From positions 4,308,001-4,372,000 of the forward strand of contig NZ_CP029426.2 in the NCBI RefSeq assembly GCF_002266435.3: 64,000 bases of DNA. Reading direction: 5' to 3'. Shown in pieces: positions 46,893-55,710 of this stretch. Numbering within the stretch: position 1 is the first letter of the stretch; each line of letters starts with the position of its first letter. Source of the stretch: Bradyrhizobium amphicarpaeae (GTDB taxonomy: Bacteria > Pseudomonadota > Alphaproteobacteria > Rhizobiales > Xanthobacteraceae). A program made the translations under genes and the position numbers. Below the pieces are notes generated by a model. That model made no database searches. It saw only the letters and a list, made by a program, of their open reading frames with translations, and had not been told where the DNA came from.

Positions 46893-47465
46893 TTACATGC
46901 CGATGTCGAACACGTTCGGCAATTGGCCCGCCAGAGGCAGTGCGGTGGCGCCCAGGAAGGTCGCCACCATCACCATCAGCCGACGGTTGTTGTGGCGCTT
47001 GCCGCGCATCTGCCCGGCGATCCACTCCAGCATCTCGCTGTTGACCTTGGAGGCGTAGGACGGCGCCCAGCTCTCGATGTCGGTGTCGGCCGACAGCGCG
47101 ACGCTGCGCGGCGGCACCTTCAGGCCCGAGGCGCTTGCGGCATAGTGCGCAACCGCCTTGGCAAGCAGATCGTCGAAGCGGCCGCCATCGGTGCGTTCGG
47201 TCGCGGCTTCGTTGATCTCGAACAGGACCTCGGCCTCGGTGCGGCTGACCGGCTGGTCGTTGACGGCGGTGGCGGTCAGGATGCGCGTGCACCAGGCGGT
47301 GTCGTCGGCATCGAGCGAGCGGGAGAAATGAACCCTTCCCTTGGTGGTAGGGCCTTCGCCCGTGATCACGCCGTCGCGCACGATGGAGAGTGCATGGGCC
47401 GCGGTATCGCGGCAGGACGGTTCGAGGGACGACGGCTCAACAGATTTAGGCGCAGCGGCGGACAT
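46893..47465 (-). CDS. Hypothetical protein with C-terminal membrane helix
   Basis: 190 residues. The N-terminal two thirds are soluble and acidic (LDADDTAWCTRILTA, EAEVLFEINEAATERTDGGRF); a helix of about 20 residues near 165-185 (RLMVMVATFLGATALPLAG) could be a membrane anchor. The part around residues 75-130 may resemble EF-hand or TerB-like helices but I cannot claim it. Strong terminator downstream. Function unknown. Confidence 0.55.
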   Translation of the reverse strand: MSAAAPKSVEPSSLEPSCRDTAAHALSIVRDGVITGEGPTTKGRVHFSRSLDADDTAWCTRILTATAVNDQPVSRTEAEVLFEINEAATERTDGGRFDDLLAKAVAHYAASASGLKVPPRSVALSADTDIESWAPSYASKVNSEMLEWIAGQMRGKRHNNRRLMVMVATFLGATALPLAGQLPNVFDIGM

Positions 47466-47857
47466 AGTTCACTTCCAGATTTCTTCTGAACGGTCAGCAT
47501 TTTCATGCCGACGTAAAGGGGTGGTTAACGATTCGATATAGGGATCGCGACTTTTCGAGATGGTTGCCAATTGGTCGCTGTCAGGACCGTTTCGGTTCTC
47601 GGACGGGCCGGGCGAGCGTGATGGAAGTCATAAAAGGCATTATCGGGGCGAGCGAGACCGTGTGACCCCGGATCGGGATGTTTCGCCGCAGGTGCTGCTG
47701 TAACAATAAGTTGCTAGGAAATCGGCGCTTCGAGGAAGGAATTCACATTTTACTTGAGCCGGTTCAGTTGGCGTTCACTTGGGCCCTTAAGACCCCTATA
47801 CTGGGGCCGACGGCAGATACGAATTATCCAGTCAATTCAATGCGATGAGGTAAAATC
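47466..47857. other. Gene-free 392-bp region
   Basis: Divergent spacer between a hypothetical gene and the peroxiredoxin. It holds the peroxiredoxin promoter at its right end (47774-47802). No ORF, repeat or other motif is convincing. Confidence 0.4.
47774..47802 (+). promoter_or_regulatory. Sigma-70-type promoter of the peroxiredoxin gene
   Basis: TTCACT, 17 bases and TATACT, 55 bp before the start codon. The -10 box matches at five of six positions. Confidence 0.5.
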
Positions 47858-48517
47858 ATGACACTTCCGATCGGCGCCACCGCACCCGACTTCGAGGCCG
47901 AGACCACCGAAGGGAAGATCAAGTTTCACGACTGGATCGGCAACAGCTGGGCGCTGTTGTTCTCGCACCCGAAAGACTTCACGCCGGTGTGCACGACCGA
48001 GCTCGGCGCGCTCGCCAGGCTGAAGCCGGAATTCGACAAGCGCGGCGTCAAGCTGATGGGCCTTTCGGTCGACCCGGTCGATCGTCATGCCAAATGGTCG
48101 GAAGACATCAAGGAGACGCAAGGGGCCGCGCCGAACTTCCCGATGATTGCCGATACCGACTACAACGTCTCGAAGCTGTACGGCATGCTGCCGGCCGCGA
48201 TCTCGGGCGATCCCCTCGTTCGCACCGCCGCCGACAACCAGACCGTCCGCAACGTCTTCGTCATCGGTCCCGACAAGAAGATCAAGCTGGTGCTGGTCTA
48301 TCCGATGACCACGGGCCGGAACTTCCAGGAAATCCTGCGCGTCATCGACTCGCTCCAGCTCACCGCCAAGCATCGCGTCGCGACGCCGGCCGACTGGGCG
48401 CAGGGCGACGACGTCATCATCGCCGGCTCGGTCTCCAACGACGAGGCCAAGACGATCTACCCGCAGGGCTGGAAAGAGCCGAAGCCCTACATCCGCATCG
48501 TGCCGCAGCCGAAATGA
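47858..48517 (+). CDS. 1-Cys peroxiredoxin (Prx6-like)
   Basis: 219 residues. The peroxidatic cysteine is Cys45 in FTPVCTTELG; there is no other cysteine in the protein, so it is a true 1-Cys enzyme. The long C-terminal domain (TAKHRVATPADWAQGD ... YPQGWKEPKPYIR, cited as regions) is typical of Prx6-type proteins. It reduces hydroperoxides in the cytoplasm, with the sulfenic acid recycled by an external thiol. GAGGT precedes the ATG. Confidence 0.93.
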   Translation: MTLPIGATAPDFEAETTEGKIKFHDWIGNSWALLFSHPKDFTPVCTTELGALARLKPEFDKRGVKLMGLSVDPVDRHAKWSEDIKETQGAAPNFPMIADTDYNVSKLYGMLPAAISGDPLVRTAADNQTVRNVFVIGPDKKIKLVLVYPMTTGRNFQEILRVIDSLQLTAKHRVATPADWAQGDDVIIAGSVSNDEAKTIYPQGWKEPKPYIRIVPQPK

Positions 48518-48549
48518 TTTTTGGCGGTTGCGCACAGCAACCGCAAAAA
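48518..48549. terminator. Bidirectional terminator
   Basis: GCGGTTGC and GCAACCGC around 5 bases, flanked by TTTTT on the left and AAAAA on the right, so a U-run follows in either direction. It lies just after the peroxiredoxin stop. Confidence 0.8.
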
Positions 48550-48552
48550 GCC

Positions 48553-48585
48553 ATCCCGGGGCGCGCGCAAGCGCGAACCCGGGAT
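48553..48585. repeat. Short ATCCCGGG...CCCGGGAT repeat
   Basis: 8-bp arms around a GC-rich 17-base loop of the kind I recall as dispersed in Bradyrhizobium, between the terminator and the chemoreceptor gene. Confidence 0.55.
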
Positions 48586-48597
48586 CTCGACGCTGGA

Positions 48598-50328
48598 TCA
48601 GGCCGCGTGCACCCGCTCGAGGAAGCTGTCGACCTCAGCCTTGAGATGCAGGCTCTCGCCCGACAGCGCCTGTGCGGAGACAAACATCCGGCTCGACGTC
48701 TCCCCGGTCTCGCTGGCGCCCTTGGCGGCGTGACGGACGTTGACGGCGACCTCGGCCGTGCCCGAGACCGCGGCGCGAACGCTCGCCACGATGTTGTGGG
48801 TCGCGCTTTTCTGCTGCTCGACCGCAGCCGAGATCGAGCCGGCGATGCCGCTGATGCGTTCGATGGTCTGGCTGATCGCCTTGATGGCGACGACCGATTC
48901 CTCGGTCGCAAGCTGCATGCTGGCGATCTGGTTCGAGATCTCGTCGGTCGCTTTCGCGGTCTGGCCGGCCAGCGTCTTGACCTCCTGGGCCACCACCGCA
49001 AAACCGCGACCGGCGTCGCCCGCGCGCGCGGCCTCGATGGTGGCGTTCAGCGCCAACAAATTGGTCTGCTCGGCGATCGAGGTGATCAGCTTGACGACGT
49101 CGCCAATGCGCGCGCCCGCCTCGGAGAGCTGCGCGATGCGCTGGTCGGTCGCCTCGGCCTGGTGCACCGCCTCGGCGGAAATCGCGTTCGATTCCTGCAC
49201 CCGCCGGGTGATCTCGGAGATCGATTGAGACAGCTCGTCGGAAGCCGACGCCGCCGAACGCACGTGCTCGGAGGCATCTTCGGAGGCGCCGGCGGACTGG
49301 GCCGACAGATCGGCGGTGGAGCGTGCGACGTCGGTGAGCTGCCGCGCCACGCGCTCGAACTCGCCCGACGACGTCAGCACCTTGTCGAGAATGCCACCGA
49401 CGCTGCCGCGGAACTGTTCGACGAAGCTGCGCAGCTCCGCCTTGCGCTGCTCGGCCGCGGCAGTCGTTGCTGCCGCCTGTTCGCTGCGCATGCGCGCCCG
49501 CTCCTGCGAATTGCTCCGGAACACCGCGACCGTGCGGGCGATCTCGCCGATCTCGTCGGCGCGATCCTCGCATTCGATCGCGACGTCGCTCTTGCCTTCG
49601 GCAAGCGCGGTGAGCGAGCGCGTGACGGAGGTGAGCGGCCGGGTGACGCGGCGGACGACCAGCAGGGTCAGGACCAGAACCAAGAGCCCGGCGAGCCCGG
49701 CAGCAACCGCCATGCTCTCGATGGCGTGGGACAGCATGGTCTCGTACTGGATCATCGGAATGCCGACATAGAGAATGCCGACGACTTTGCCGGTCGCGTC
49801 CAGAATCGGGAAGTAGGCGGTCATGAACGTTTTGCCGAACAGCGTGGCCGGACCCTTATAGGCCTCGCCCCGGCGCAGCGGCACCTGCCCCGGATGGTCG
49901 GCGGCAAGCTGGGTGCCGACGGCGCGGTCGCCATTTTCCTTTTTCACGTTGGTCGAGCGTCGCACGAACTGCCCGCTCGCATCGTCGAACACGAACAGGG
50001 TCGCATTGCCGCCGACATAGGACACCGCGCGATCGACGACGGCGTGATCCTTGAAATCGGGCATCTTGGGGATCTCGGCGCGGACGACCGTACCATCCCG
50101 CATCGTGACCTTGGCGGCCGGAACGGTCTCGGTGAAGGCCAGTGCCAGCGTGCGCAGATTGACCTCGATGTCGCGCAATGCGCGATCATTGAAGGCGGAG
50201 GTGAGCGACCAATAGCCGGCGCCGACCACCAGCGCCGTATTCACGGCGATCAGCAGCACGGCACACAGGACCGCCTTGGTGCCCAGCTTGAACTGCGGCA
50301 TGAACTTCCCAGTCGAAGCGTTGGACAT
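48598..50328 (-). CDS. Methyl-accepting chemotaxis protein
   Basis: 576 residues. Helix 1 (~18-40), periplasmic Cache-like sensor (~42-190; [34 protein letters not shown]), helix 2 (~200-225), HAMP (~226-280), then the coiled-coil signalling domain whose hairpin tip reads [30 protein letters not shown] (region). No pentapeptide CheR tether is seen at the C-terminus. The photolyase gene diverges from it. Confidence 0.92.
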   Translation of the reverse strand: MSNASTGKFMPQFKLGTKAVLCAVLLIAVNTALVVGAGYWSLTSAFNDRALRDIEVNLRTLALAFTETVPAAKVTMRDGTVVRAEIPKMPDFKDHAVVDRAVSYVGGNATLFVFDDASGQFVRRSTNVKKENGDRAVGTQLAADHPGQVPLRRGEAYKGPATLFGKTFMTAYFPILDATGKVVGILYVGIPMIQYETMLSHAIESMAVAAGLAGLLVLVLTLLVVRRVTRPLTSVTRSLTALAEGKSDVAIECEDRADEIGEIARTVAVFRSNSQERARMRSEQAAATTAAAEQRKAELRSFVEQFRGSVGGILDKVLTSSGEFERVARQLTDVARSTADLSAQSAGASEDASEHVRSAASASDELSQSISEITRRVQESNAISAEAVHQAEATDQRIAQLSEAGARIGDVVKLITSIAEQTNLLALNATIEAARAGDAGRGFAVVAQEVKTLAGQTAKATDEISNQIASMQLATEESVVAIKAISQTIERISGIAGSISAAVEQQKSATHNIVASVRAAVSGTAEVAVNVRHAAKGASETGETSSRMFVSAQALSGESLHLKAEVDSFLERVHAA

Positions 50329-50456
50329 GAATGGACCACCCCCGTAATTCCTGCATAATCGTGCAGTTGACTTACGGTAAAATTAACGCTGGTTCGCACC
50401 GCCGCCCCCGGCATGCTTTCCAAATTGTAAACGAGGATCCCCTGACCACGCCAAGC

Positions 50457-51887
50457 ATGCCGCCCGTCATTGTCTGGTTCCGCGATGACCTTCGCCTGTC
50501 CGACCATCCCGCCCTCCACGCCGCCGCCAAAACCGGCTCGCCGGTGATCTACCTTTATGTGCTGGACGATACCGCCGGGCGGCCGCCCGGCGCAGCAGCG
50601 CGCTGGTGGCTGGCGCAGTCGTTGCGGGCGCTGGGCGCCGAAATTGCCGCGCGCGGTGGATCTCTGGTCCTGCGCAAGGGACCGGCGGCCAAGGCCGTCG
50701 CCGAGCTGGCACGCGAAAGCGGCGCCTGCGCCGTCTACTGGAATGCGATAGCGCAAGCGCCGCATCAGGCGGTCGAGCGGCGGCTCGAAGCGGCGCTGGC
50801 AAAGCTCGGCGTGGACCCACAAAGCTTCCCCGGCGACCTCCTGGTCCAGCCCTCCGCGATCCGTAACAAGGAAGGCCGGGCCTTGCGCGTATTCACGCCG
50901 TTCTGGCGGCGGGTGCTGTCGCTCGGCGATCCGCCGAAACCGCTGCCTGCGCCGAAAGAGCTGCGGCCGGGTCCGAAGATCGCAAGCGACCGGCTGGAGA
51001 GCTGGAAGCTCGAGCCGACCAGACCGGATTGGGCGGGCGGCCTGCGCGAGACTTGGAGCCCGGGCGAAGCCTCCGCGCGGGCACGCCTGCGCGACTTCCT
51101 CAAGCACACCGCGCGCGTCTATGTCGGCGACCGCGACCGCCCGGACCGCGAGGGCACCTCGGGCCTGTCACCGCATCTGCGGTTCGGCGAGATCAGCCCG
51201 CGCCAGGTCTGGCATGCGGCGCGGTTCGCTGCGGCGGAAGAGCCGGCCCTCGGGCCCGGCATCGAAAAGTTCCTCAGCGAACTCGGCTGGCGCGAGTTCT
51301 GCCGTCACCTGCTGCACGACCATCCCGACCTCGCCACCGAGAACCTGCAAACGAACTTCGACGCCTTCCCATGGAAGGGCGACAAGACCGCGCTCGCCGC
51401 CTGGCAGAGCGGGGCTACCGGGTACCCCATCGTCGACGCCGGCCTGCGCGAGCTCTGGCACACCGGCGTGATGCACAACCGGGTGCGGATGGTGGTGGCC
51501 TCGTTCCTGGTCAAGCACTTGCTGATCGACTGGCGCGATGGCGAGAGCTGGTTCTGGGACACGCTGGTCGATGCGGATGCCGGCAGCAATCCCGCCAATT
51601 GGCAATGGGTCGCCGGCTGCGGCGCCGATGCCGCGCCCTATTTCCGCGTGTTCAATCCGCAGCTCCAGGGCGAGAAGTTCGATCCGGATGGAACCTACGT
51701 TCGGCGCTGGGTGCCGGAGTTGAAGGACATGCCGGCCAAGCTGATTCACCAGCCGTGGCAGGCGACGCCGATCGAGCTCGCGAGCGCTGGCGTCTCGCTC
51801 GGCAAGACCTATCCGCAGCCGATCGTCGACCACGCCAAAGGGCGTGAGCGCGCGCTCGCCGCCTACGCGAAGATTCGCAGAAGTTGA
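50457..51887 (+). CDS. phrB: Deoxyribodipyrimidine photolyase
   Basis: 476 residues from the ATG at 50457. N-terminal Rossmann-like domain PPVIVWFRDDLRLSDHPAL (antenna chromophore), FAD-binding domain with ELGWREFCRHLL and the class I signature GYPIVDAGLRELWHTGVMHNR (region), NWQWVAGCGADAAPYFRVFNP. It repairs UV-induced cyclobutane dimers using light. Full length for class I CPD photolyases. It diverges from the chemoreceptor gene; no ribosome site is obvious. Confidence 0.92.
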   Translation: MPPVIVWFRDDLRLSDHPALHAAAKTGSPVIYLYVLDDTAGRPPGAAARWWLAQSLRALGAEIAARGGSLVLRKGPAAKAVAELARESGACAVYWNAIAQAPHQAVERRLEAALAKLGVDPQSFPGDLLVQPSAIRNKEGRALRVFTPFWRRVLSLGDPPKPLPAPKELRPGPKIASDRLESWKLEPTRPDWAGGLRETWSPGEASARARLRDFLKHTARVYVGDRDRPDREGTSGLSPHLRFGEISPRQVWHAARFAAAEEPALGPGIEKFLSELGWREFCRHLLHDHPDLATENLQTNFDAFPWKGDKTALAAWQSGATGYPIVDAGLRELWHTGVMHNRVRMVVASFLVKHLLIDWRDGESWFWDTLVDADAGSNPANWQWVAGCGADAAPYFRVFNPQLQGEKFDPDGTYVRRWVPELKDMPAKLIHQPWQATPIELASAGVSLGKTYPQPIVDHAKGRERALAAYAKIRRS

Positions 51888-51953
51888 ACGCTGCTTTGAC
51901 ACAATTTCGAAACCCGCTATCGTCATCGCTCCAATCAAACTGCGGGGGACGAT

Positions 51954-52247
51954 ATGGACGACGATAAGCCGATCACCGAACAGGCGATGGACGCGATCAC
52001 CAGCGCCGTGGAAGCGACCAAGGATGCGGCGGTTACTGCCGTCAAGAAGGTCCGGAAAGCCGCCAAGAAGGTCGCGAAGAAAGTAGCGCCGAAGAAGGCT
52101 TCCAAGAAGAGCTCGAAGAAGGCTGCAAAGAAGTCGTCGAAGAAAGCGGCCAAGAAGGCGACCAAGAAAACTGCAAAAAAGTCCGCGAAGAAGTCCGGCA
52201 AGAAAGCCGTCAAGTCGAAAAAGAAGGCTGGCAAGGCCAAACGCTGA
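51954..52247 (+). CDS. Lysine-rich histone H1-like protein
   Basis: 97 residues. An acidic N-terminus (MDDDKPITEQAMDAI) precedes a basic region of tandem KKxx units, ten in succession from about residue 47 (KKAS, KKSS, KKAA, KKSS, ...). This resembles AlgP/HC1-like or histone H1-like bacterial proteins that compact DNA. The repeat is consistent with non-specific DNA binding. A good hairpin terminator follows. Role in nucleoid structure is inference. Confidence 0.75.
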   Translation: MDDDKPITEQAMDAITSAVEATKDAAVTAVKKVRKAAKKVAKKVAPKKASKKSSKKAAKKSSKKAAKKATKKTAKKSAKKSGKKAVKSKKKAGKAKR

Positions 52248-52258
52248 TCGCGCCGCGC

Positions 52259-52298
52259 GAGCAGGTCTCCGGGTGCGGGCGCGCCCGGAGACCTGCTC
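52259..52298 (+). terminator. Terminator after the histone-like gene
   Basis: GAGCAGGTCTCCGGG and its perfect complement flank ten bases. The stem is very stable; a T-run is missing. Confidence 0.7.
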
Positions 52299-52375
52299 CC
52301 GGGATACCCTGCCCTCGCGGCTTGGAGGCGCGCCGGCCCGGGTGATGCGCGCGGGTCAGGGATGTATTCCGTCGC

Positions 52376-53248
52376 CTACGAGCGCCTGTTGACCACGAAC
52401 ACGGCGGCTGCGCACATCCCCATTCCGGCGATCGCCAGCGCGTCGAGCTTCTCTCCGAACAGCACATAAGCCATCAGCGCGGTCACCGCAGGCACGAGAT
52501 AGAACAGGCTCGCGACCGAGGTGGCCGCGGCGTGGCGGATCAGCCAGTACAGCAGCCCGATCGATCCGATCGAGAGCGCGACCGCGAGCCAGCCGAGCGC
52601 GAGCACGAACTCCCGCGTCCAGTGCACCACGCGGTCTTCGAACAGGAACGCGCCGATCGCGAAGAAGATGGTGACGGCGACATATTGCACGAGATTGCCG
52701 GCGCGCCAGTCGATCTGGTTGCAGTAGCGGCGCTGATACAGCGTGCCGAGCGTGATGCTGATCAGCGAGACCACCGAGGCGAGCCAGCCGAGCCCGGCCT
52801 CCCCGGTCATCGGGCGGTTGTGCAGGATCATGACCACGCCGCCGAGGCCGAGCACGAGCCCGGCCCATTGCACGGGCGTCACCCGCTCGCCGAGCCAGCG
52901 GTTGGCGATGGTCGAGGTCAGGATCGGCTGCAGGCCCGGAATCAGCGCGGAGAGCCCGGCCGGGATCGAATGCGCGATCGCGATCGCAGTGCCGCCGAGA
53001 TAGAAGCCGTGGACGAGGATGCCGGCGACGGCGCTGTGCGCGATGCCGGTGCGATCAGGCCATTTCGGCCGCGCGATCGCAGCGATCATCGCCATCAGGC
53101 CGACCACGATCGCCATCCGGATGGCGAGATAGGTCAAGGGATCGGCATTGTTGACGACGTATTTGGTGCCGATGAATCCGGTGCTCCAGAGCAGGACGAA
53201 CAGGATCGGCGCAATGCGGGCGGTCAGGGCTTCTTGATTATGGTTCAT
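52376..53248 (-). CDS. DMT-superfamily exporter (EamA)
   Basis: 290 residues from the ATG at 53248 (GAGGG before it). Ten hydrophobic helices in two EamA repeats; LFVLLWSTGFIGTKYVV opens the first. The family moves metabolites or drugs across the inner membrane. No substrate can be deduced. A second EamA protein lies at 63050-63964. Confidence 0.87.
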   Translation of the reverse strand: MNHNQEALTARIAPILFVLLWSTGFIGTKYVVNNADPLTYLAIRMAIVVGLMAMIAAIARPKWPDRTGIAHSAVAGILVHGFYLGGTAIAIAHSIPAGLSALIPGLQPILTSTIANRWLGERVTPVQWAGLVLGLGGVVMILHNRPMTGEAGLGWLASVVSLISITLGTLYQRRYCNQIDWRAGNLVQYVAVTIFFAIGAFLFEDRVVHWTREFVLALGWLAVALSIGSIGLLYWLIRHAAATSVASLFYLVPAVTALMAYVLFGEKLDALAIAGMGMCAAAVFVVNRRS

Positions 53249-53341
53249 TGCCGCCCTCATTGCCCCACCGGAGGCTATGCGGCAATGCGAATTTCGGCCG
53301 GCACGATGCTGCGCTGCGACGGGCGATGTCGGTTCAGCCGC

Positions 53342-53788
53342 TCACCATTCGTCCGGACAGGGATCGATGATCTTCCAGAGCTCGACGCCGTTCTTGATTT
53401 TCTTCATGTCGGTGGTGAGCCCGCCATTGCGGCGGATCCAGTCCTTCACCGTGTCGGGGTAGTAGGACATCAGGTCGGACGTGCCTTCCGAGCTGGTGAC
53501 CTTGATGCCGAAGGTGAAGGCCTTGTCGTAATAGGCTTGGTGGAAGCCGAGGCTGGCGCGGGGCGTCACGCAGATCTTGTTCATCGGCACGATGCCGAGC
53601 ACCAGCGTGCAGGCCGAATTGCAGATGCCGTCGATGATGACCCGCTCGCCCTTCTCGCGGACCCGCTTGTATTTGGCCTTGTATTCCTCGACATAGCCGC
53701 CGTGATCGCGGGTGATATGCAGCTCGGCCCGCGCCGGCGTGGCGGCGGCGAGGCAGAGCAACAGCAGGCTCAGAAGCGTGATGCGCAT
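53342..53788 (-). CDS. Secreted ClpP-like protein (possible periplasmic serine peptidase)
   Basis: 148 residues. A signal peptide (~1-21, ending ARA) precedes GICNSACTLVLG with Ser58 and LGFHQAYYD with His83. The Ser-His distance of 25 residues equals that in ClpP, and HQA resembles ClpP HQP. A possible third residue is Asp127 or a neighbour. The protein lacks an ATPase partner and is exported, so it would act on its own. I recall this family only as hypothetical or Clp-like proteins. Activity is inferred. Confidence 0.6.
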   Translation of the reverse strand: MRITLLSLLLLCLAAATPARAELHITRDHGGYVEEYKAKYKRVREKGERVIIDGICNSACTLVLGIVPMNKICVTPRASLGFHQAYYDKAFTFGIKVTSSEGTSDLMSYYPDTVKDWIRRNGGLTTDMKKIKNGVELWKIIDPCPDEW

Positions 53789-54078
53789 GGCGGCGTGACG
53801 GCGAAAGCCTTCAGGAATGGACCGGCCTCGAAGGGAGTCTCAAAAGCCGGCGGCAGGATTCTTAACCGAATAGTCTTTGGTCATACTTGTGTGGGGAATT
53901 CGTTAAGCATCCCGAAAAGGCCAAAAATGGGCAGGCTTCGGCCGCATCTCCGACAATTCGGTCACACCTACCCGGGAATCTGTGGAATTGGCCCGAATTT
54001 CCCGGCGCCGGACGGGTGCCCCGGAGGTCCGAAGTGGCTATAGATAGCTGATCACTTCGCGGGTTCCGGAGAATCGAG
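53789..54078. other. Gene-free 290-bp divergent region
   Basis: Between the Clp-like gene and a small secreted protein gene. A TATAGA box near 54035-54045 could serve the latter. I see nothing else I can name. Confidence 0.35.
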
Positions 54079-54342
54079 ATGAGCAAGTTCAAGCTTGTAG
54101 CCGCGGTTGCTGCCCTGTCGGCCGCAATCCTAGCCCCTGGCCTCGCGGAGGCGCGGGGCCATCACCGGCACCACCGCTCCTACGCCAATCCGCTGCCCTA
54201 CCCGATCAGCTATGTGCACAATTACGGCCCCGGCATCACCCCCGGCACCTTCGCCTTCTACGACGGCCCATCGACCAACCACTGCTACCAGAGCGCGGCC
54301 GCCTATGTCGGCCAGGACCGCCGCCGGCACCCCTGCTACTGA
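54079..54342 (+). CDS. Small secreted His/Tyr-rich protein, unknown
   Basis: 87 residues. A signal peptide (~1-25, ending AEA) precedes RGHHRHHRSY, a basic histidine cluster that may bind metal, and a tail with two cysteines (HCYQS, HPCY) and many aromatic residues. GGAG precedes the ATG. Not a known family to me. Confidence 0.6.
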   Translation: MSKFKLVAAVAALSAAILAPGLAEARGHHRHHRSYANPLPYPISYVHNYGPGITPGTFAFYDGPSTNHCYQSAAAYVGQDRRRHPCY

Positions 54343-54370
54343 GGGGCCGGCGCGGTCCCCGCGGGCACGT

Positions 54371-54832
54371 CTATTTAGCAGCGCCCGACAGCAGCAATTG
54401 TTTCTCGATCTCGTAGACCGGCAGCTTGACGAGATCCTTGCCGATCTCGGCCCGGAGTGCCTTGCGCATGACGTCGGAGTAATCGGCGCGGATCATGCCG
54501 AGCGCGCGCGGTGAGGCCACCATGGTCAGGGCCGTGGTCTCGCCGGAGCTGACGGCGGCATCGAGCCGGCCGGCCAGGCTTCGCAGGAAGGCGCGCTCGG
54601 CCTCGTCGTGCCAATCGGTCTGCTCGACCGAGCTGCGAGCGCCGCCGGCTGCGGCGTGCAATCGCCCCGGCGCATCGGTCCCTTGCGCGCTGGTCGAGGG
54701 ATTGGGCTGCTCGTGCACCTCCCTGGTGTGAAGGTTCGGAAACATCCCGTCGCCGAGGTTTTCCAGAATCAGCGCCTTGCGCCCATCGCACACGACCAGC
54801 CAGTCGCCCTTGTCTAGTCTCATCTTGTCCAT
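54371..54832 (-). CDS. Host attachment-family (BaeRF-like) protein
   Basis: 153 residues from the ATG at 54832 with TTGGAG seven bases upstream. WLVVCDGRKALILENLGDG opens the eRF1-like alpha/beta domain found in host attachment proteins; RALGMIRADYSDVMRKAL and the C-terminal helix agree. The name derives from plant-attachment mutants, but the molecular role (RNA- or peptide-chain binding) is unclear. Single gene. Confidence 0.75.
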   Translation of the reverse strand: MDKMRLDKGDWLVVCDGRKALILENLGDGMFPNLHTREVHEQPNPSTSAQGTDAPGRLHAAAGGARSSVEQTDWHDEAERAFLRSLAGRLDAAVSSGETTALTMVASPRALGMIRADYSDVMRKALRAEIGKDLVKLPVYEIEKQLLLSGAAK

Positions 54833-55133
54833 TGCACAGCTCCAAGCAACCTGTGAGCCAGCCCTTCGAATTGGTCGAAGCACTGGCCGCGCGACAAGAC
54901 TACGAACGATGCATCGACGGCGAATTGCGCAGGATCAAGAACGGCATCGGATGTCCTGCAGGCAGCGCGAGCGCAGCATGGGTCACTCGCTCGAACCGGG
55001 GCTAATCTGGCAGGGTTGAGTCCGGCCTGCGGCGGACCGGCTGAAGAATTGTTCATCAGCATTACATTTCGGTTCCGCCACAATTTGATCAGAACAAGTT
55101 CGATCCTGGATCGCGTAAGCGGAGGAAGACATC

Positions 55134-55424
55134 ATGAATCTCAAGATCGGCCTCGTCGCCGCAGCCCTGTCCGGTGCCATGTTTGGTGCCTTGGCGGCGT
55201 CGACGGCGGCGTCCGCCATGCCCATCGCGCCCGCGCCTGCGACGCCGCAGGCCTCCGGCATCGAGCAGGTCCGCATGGTCTGCGACGTCTGGGGGCGTTG
55301 CTTTTGGCGCCCGAACTACTATGGGTATTATGGGCCCCGGCCCTATTACGGCCCCCGCTATTACGGGCCGCCGCGCTATTACCGCCCACGACCTTATGGC
55401 TATTACGGCTATCGCCGCTGGTAA
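55134..55424 (+). CDS. Secreted CDVWGRC-motif protein with Tyr/Pro/Gly repeats
   Basis: 96 residues. A signal peptide (~1-28, ending ASA) precedes CDVWGRCFWRP and a tail of YYGPRPYYGPRYYGPP-like repeats ending in YRRW. The two cysteines in CDVWGRC could form a disulfide. This family is widespread in Bradyrhizobium and unnamed. GGAGGAAG precedes the ATG. A hairpin follows the stop. Confidence 0.65.
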   Translation: MNLKIGLVAAALSGAMFGALAASTAASAMPIAPAPATPQASGIEQVRMVCDVWGRCFWRPNYYGYYGPRPYYGPRYYGPPRYYRPRPYGYYGYRRW

Positions 55425-55430
55425 CATTTG

Positions 55431-55451
55431 AAGGGGCCCTCGAGGCCCCTT
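55431..55451 (+). terminator. Terminator-like hairpin
   Basis: AAGGGGCC-N5-GGCCCCTT six bases after the CDVWGRC gene stop; no clear T-run. Confidence 0.6.
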
Positions 55452-55710
55452 CGCTTCGCGAGACCATGCTTGCGCGGTCCTCGCTGGCCCGGCGCGATTG
55501 CAAGAACTGATCTGGATCAAGGATAAGATCCGCCCCACCGTCATTCTAGGAAGCAGGCTGCGAAAACGACGGCGGCATCGACCGGGCCAAGGCCTTGGTA
55601 TGATATCCGCAATACTACGGTCTGGAATTCGATTTACTGGAACGCGATGTTTCGCCATTGATGTGGGTCCATCGACGTTCATTTCATTGCCACATTTCAG
55701 AAGTCGGCCG

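Noticed and set aside
47989..50358. 789-codon plus-strand frame through the peroxiredoxin and chemoreceptor region
   Set aside because: It crosses two real genes on different strands, including a terminator, and its composition is shadow-like.
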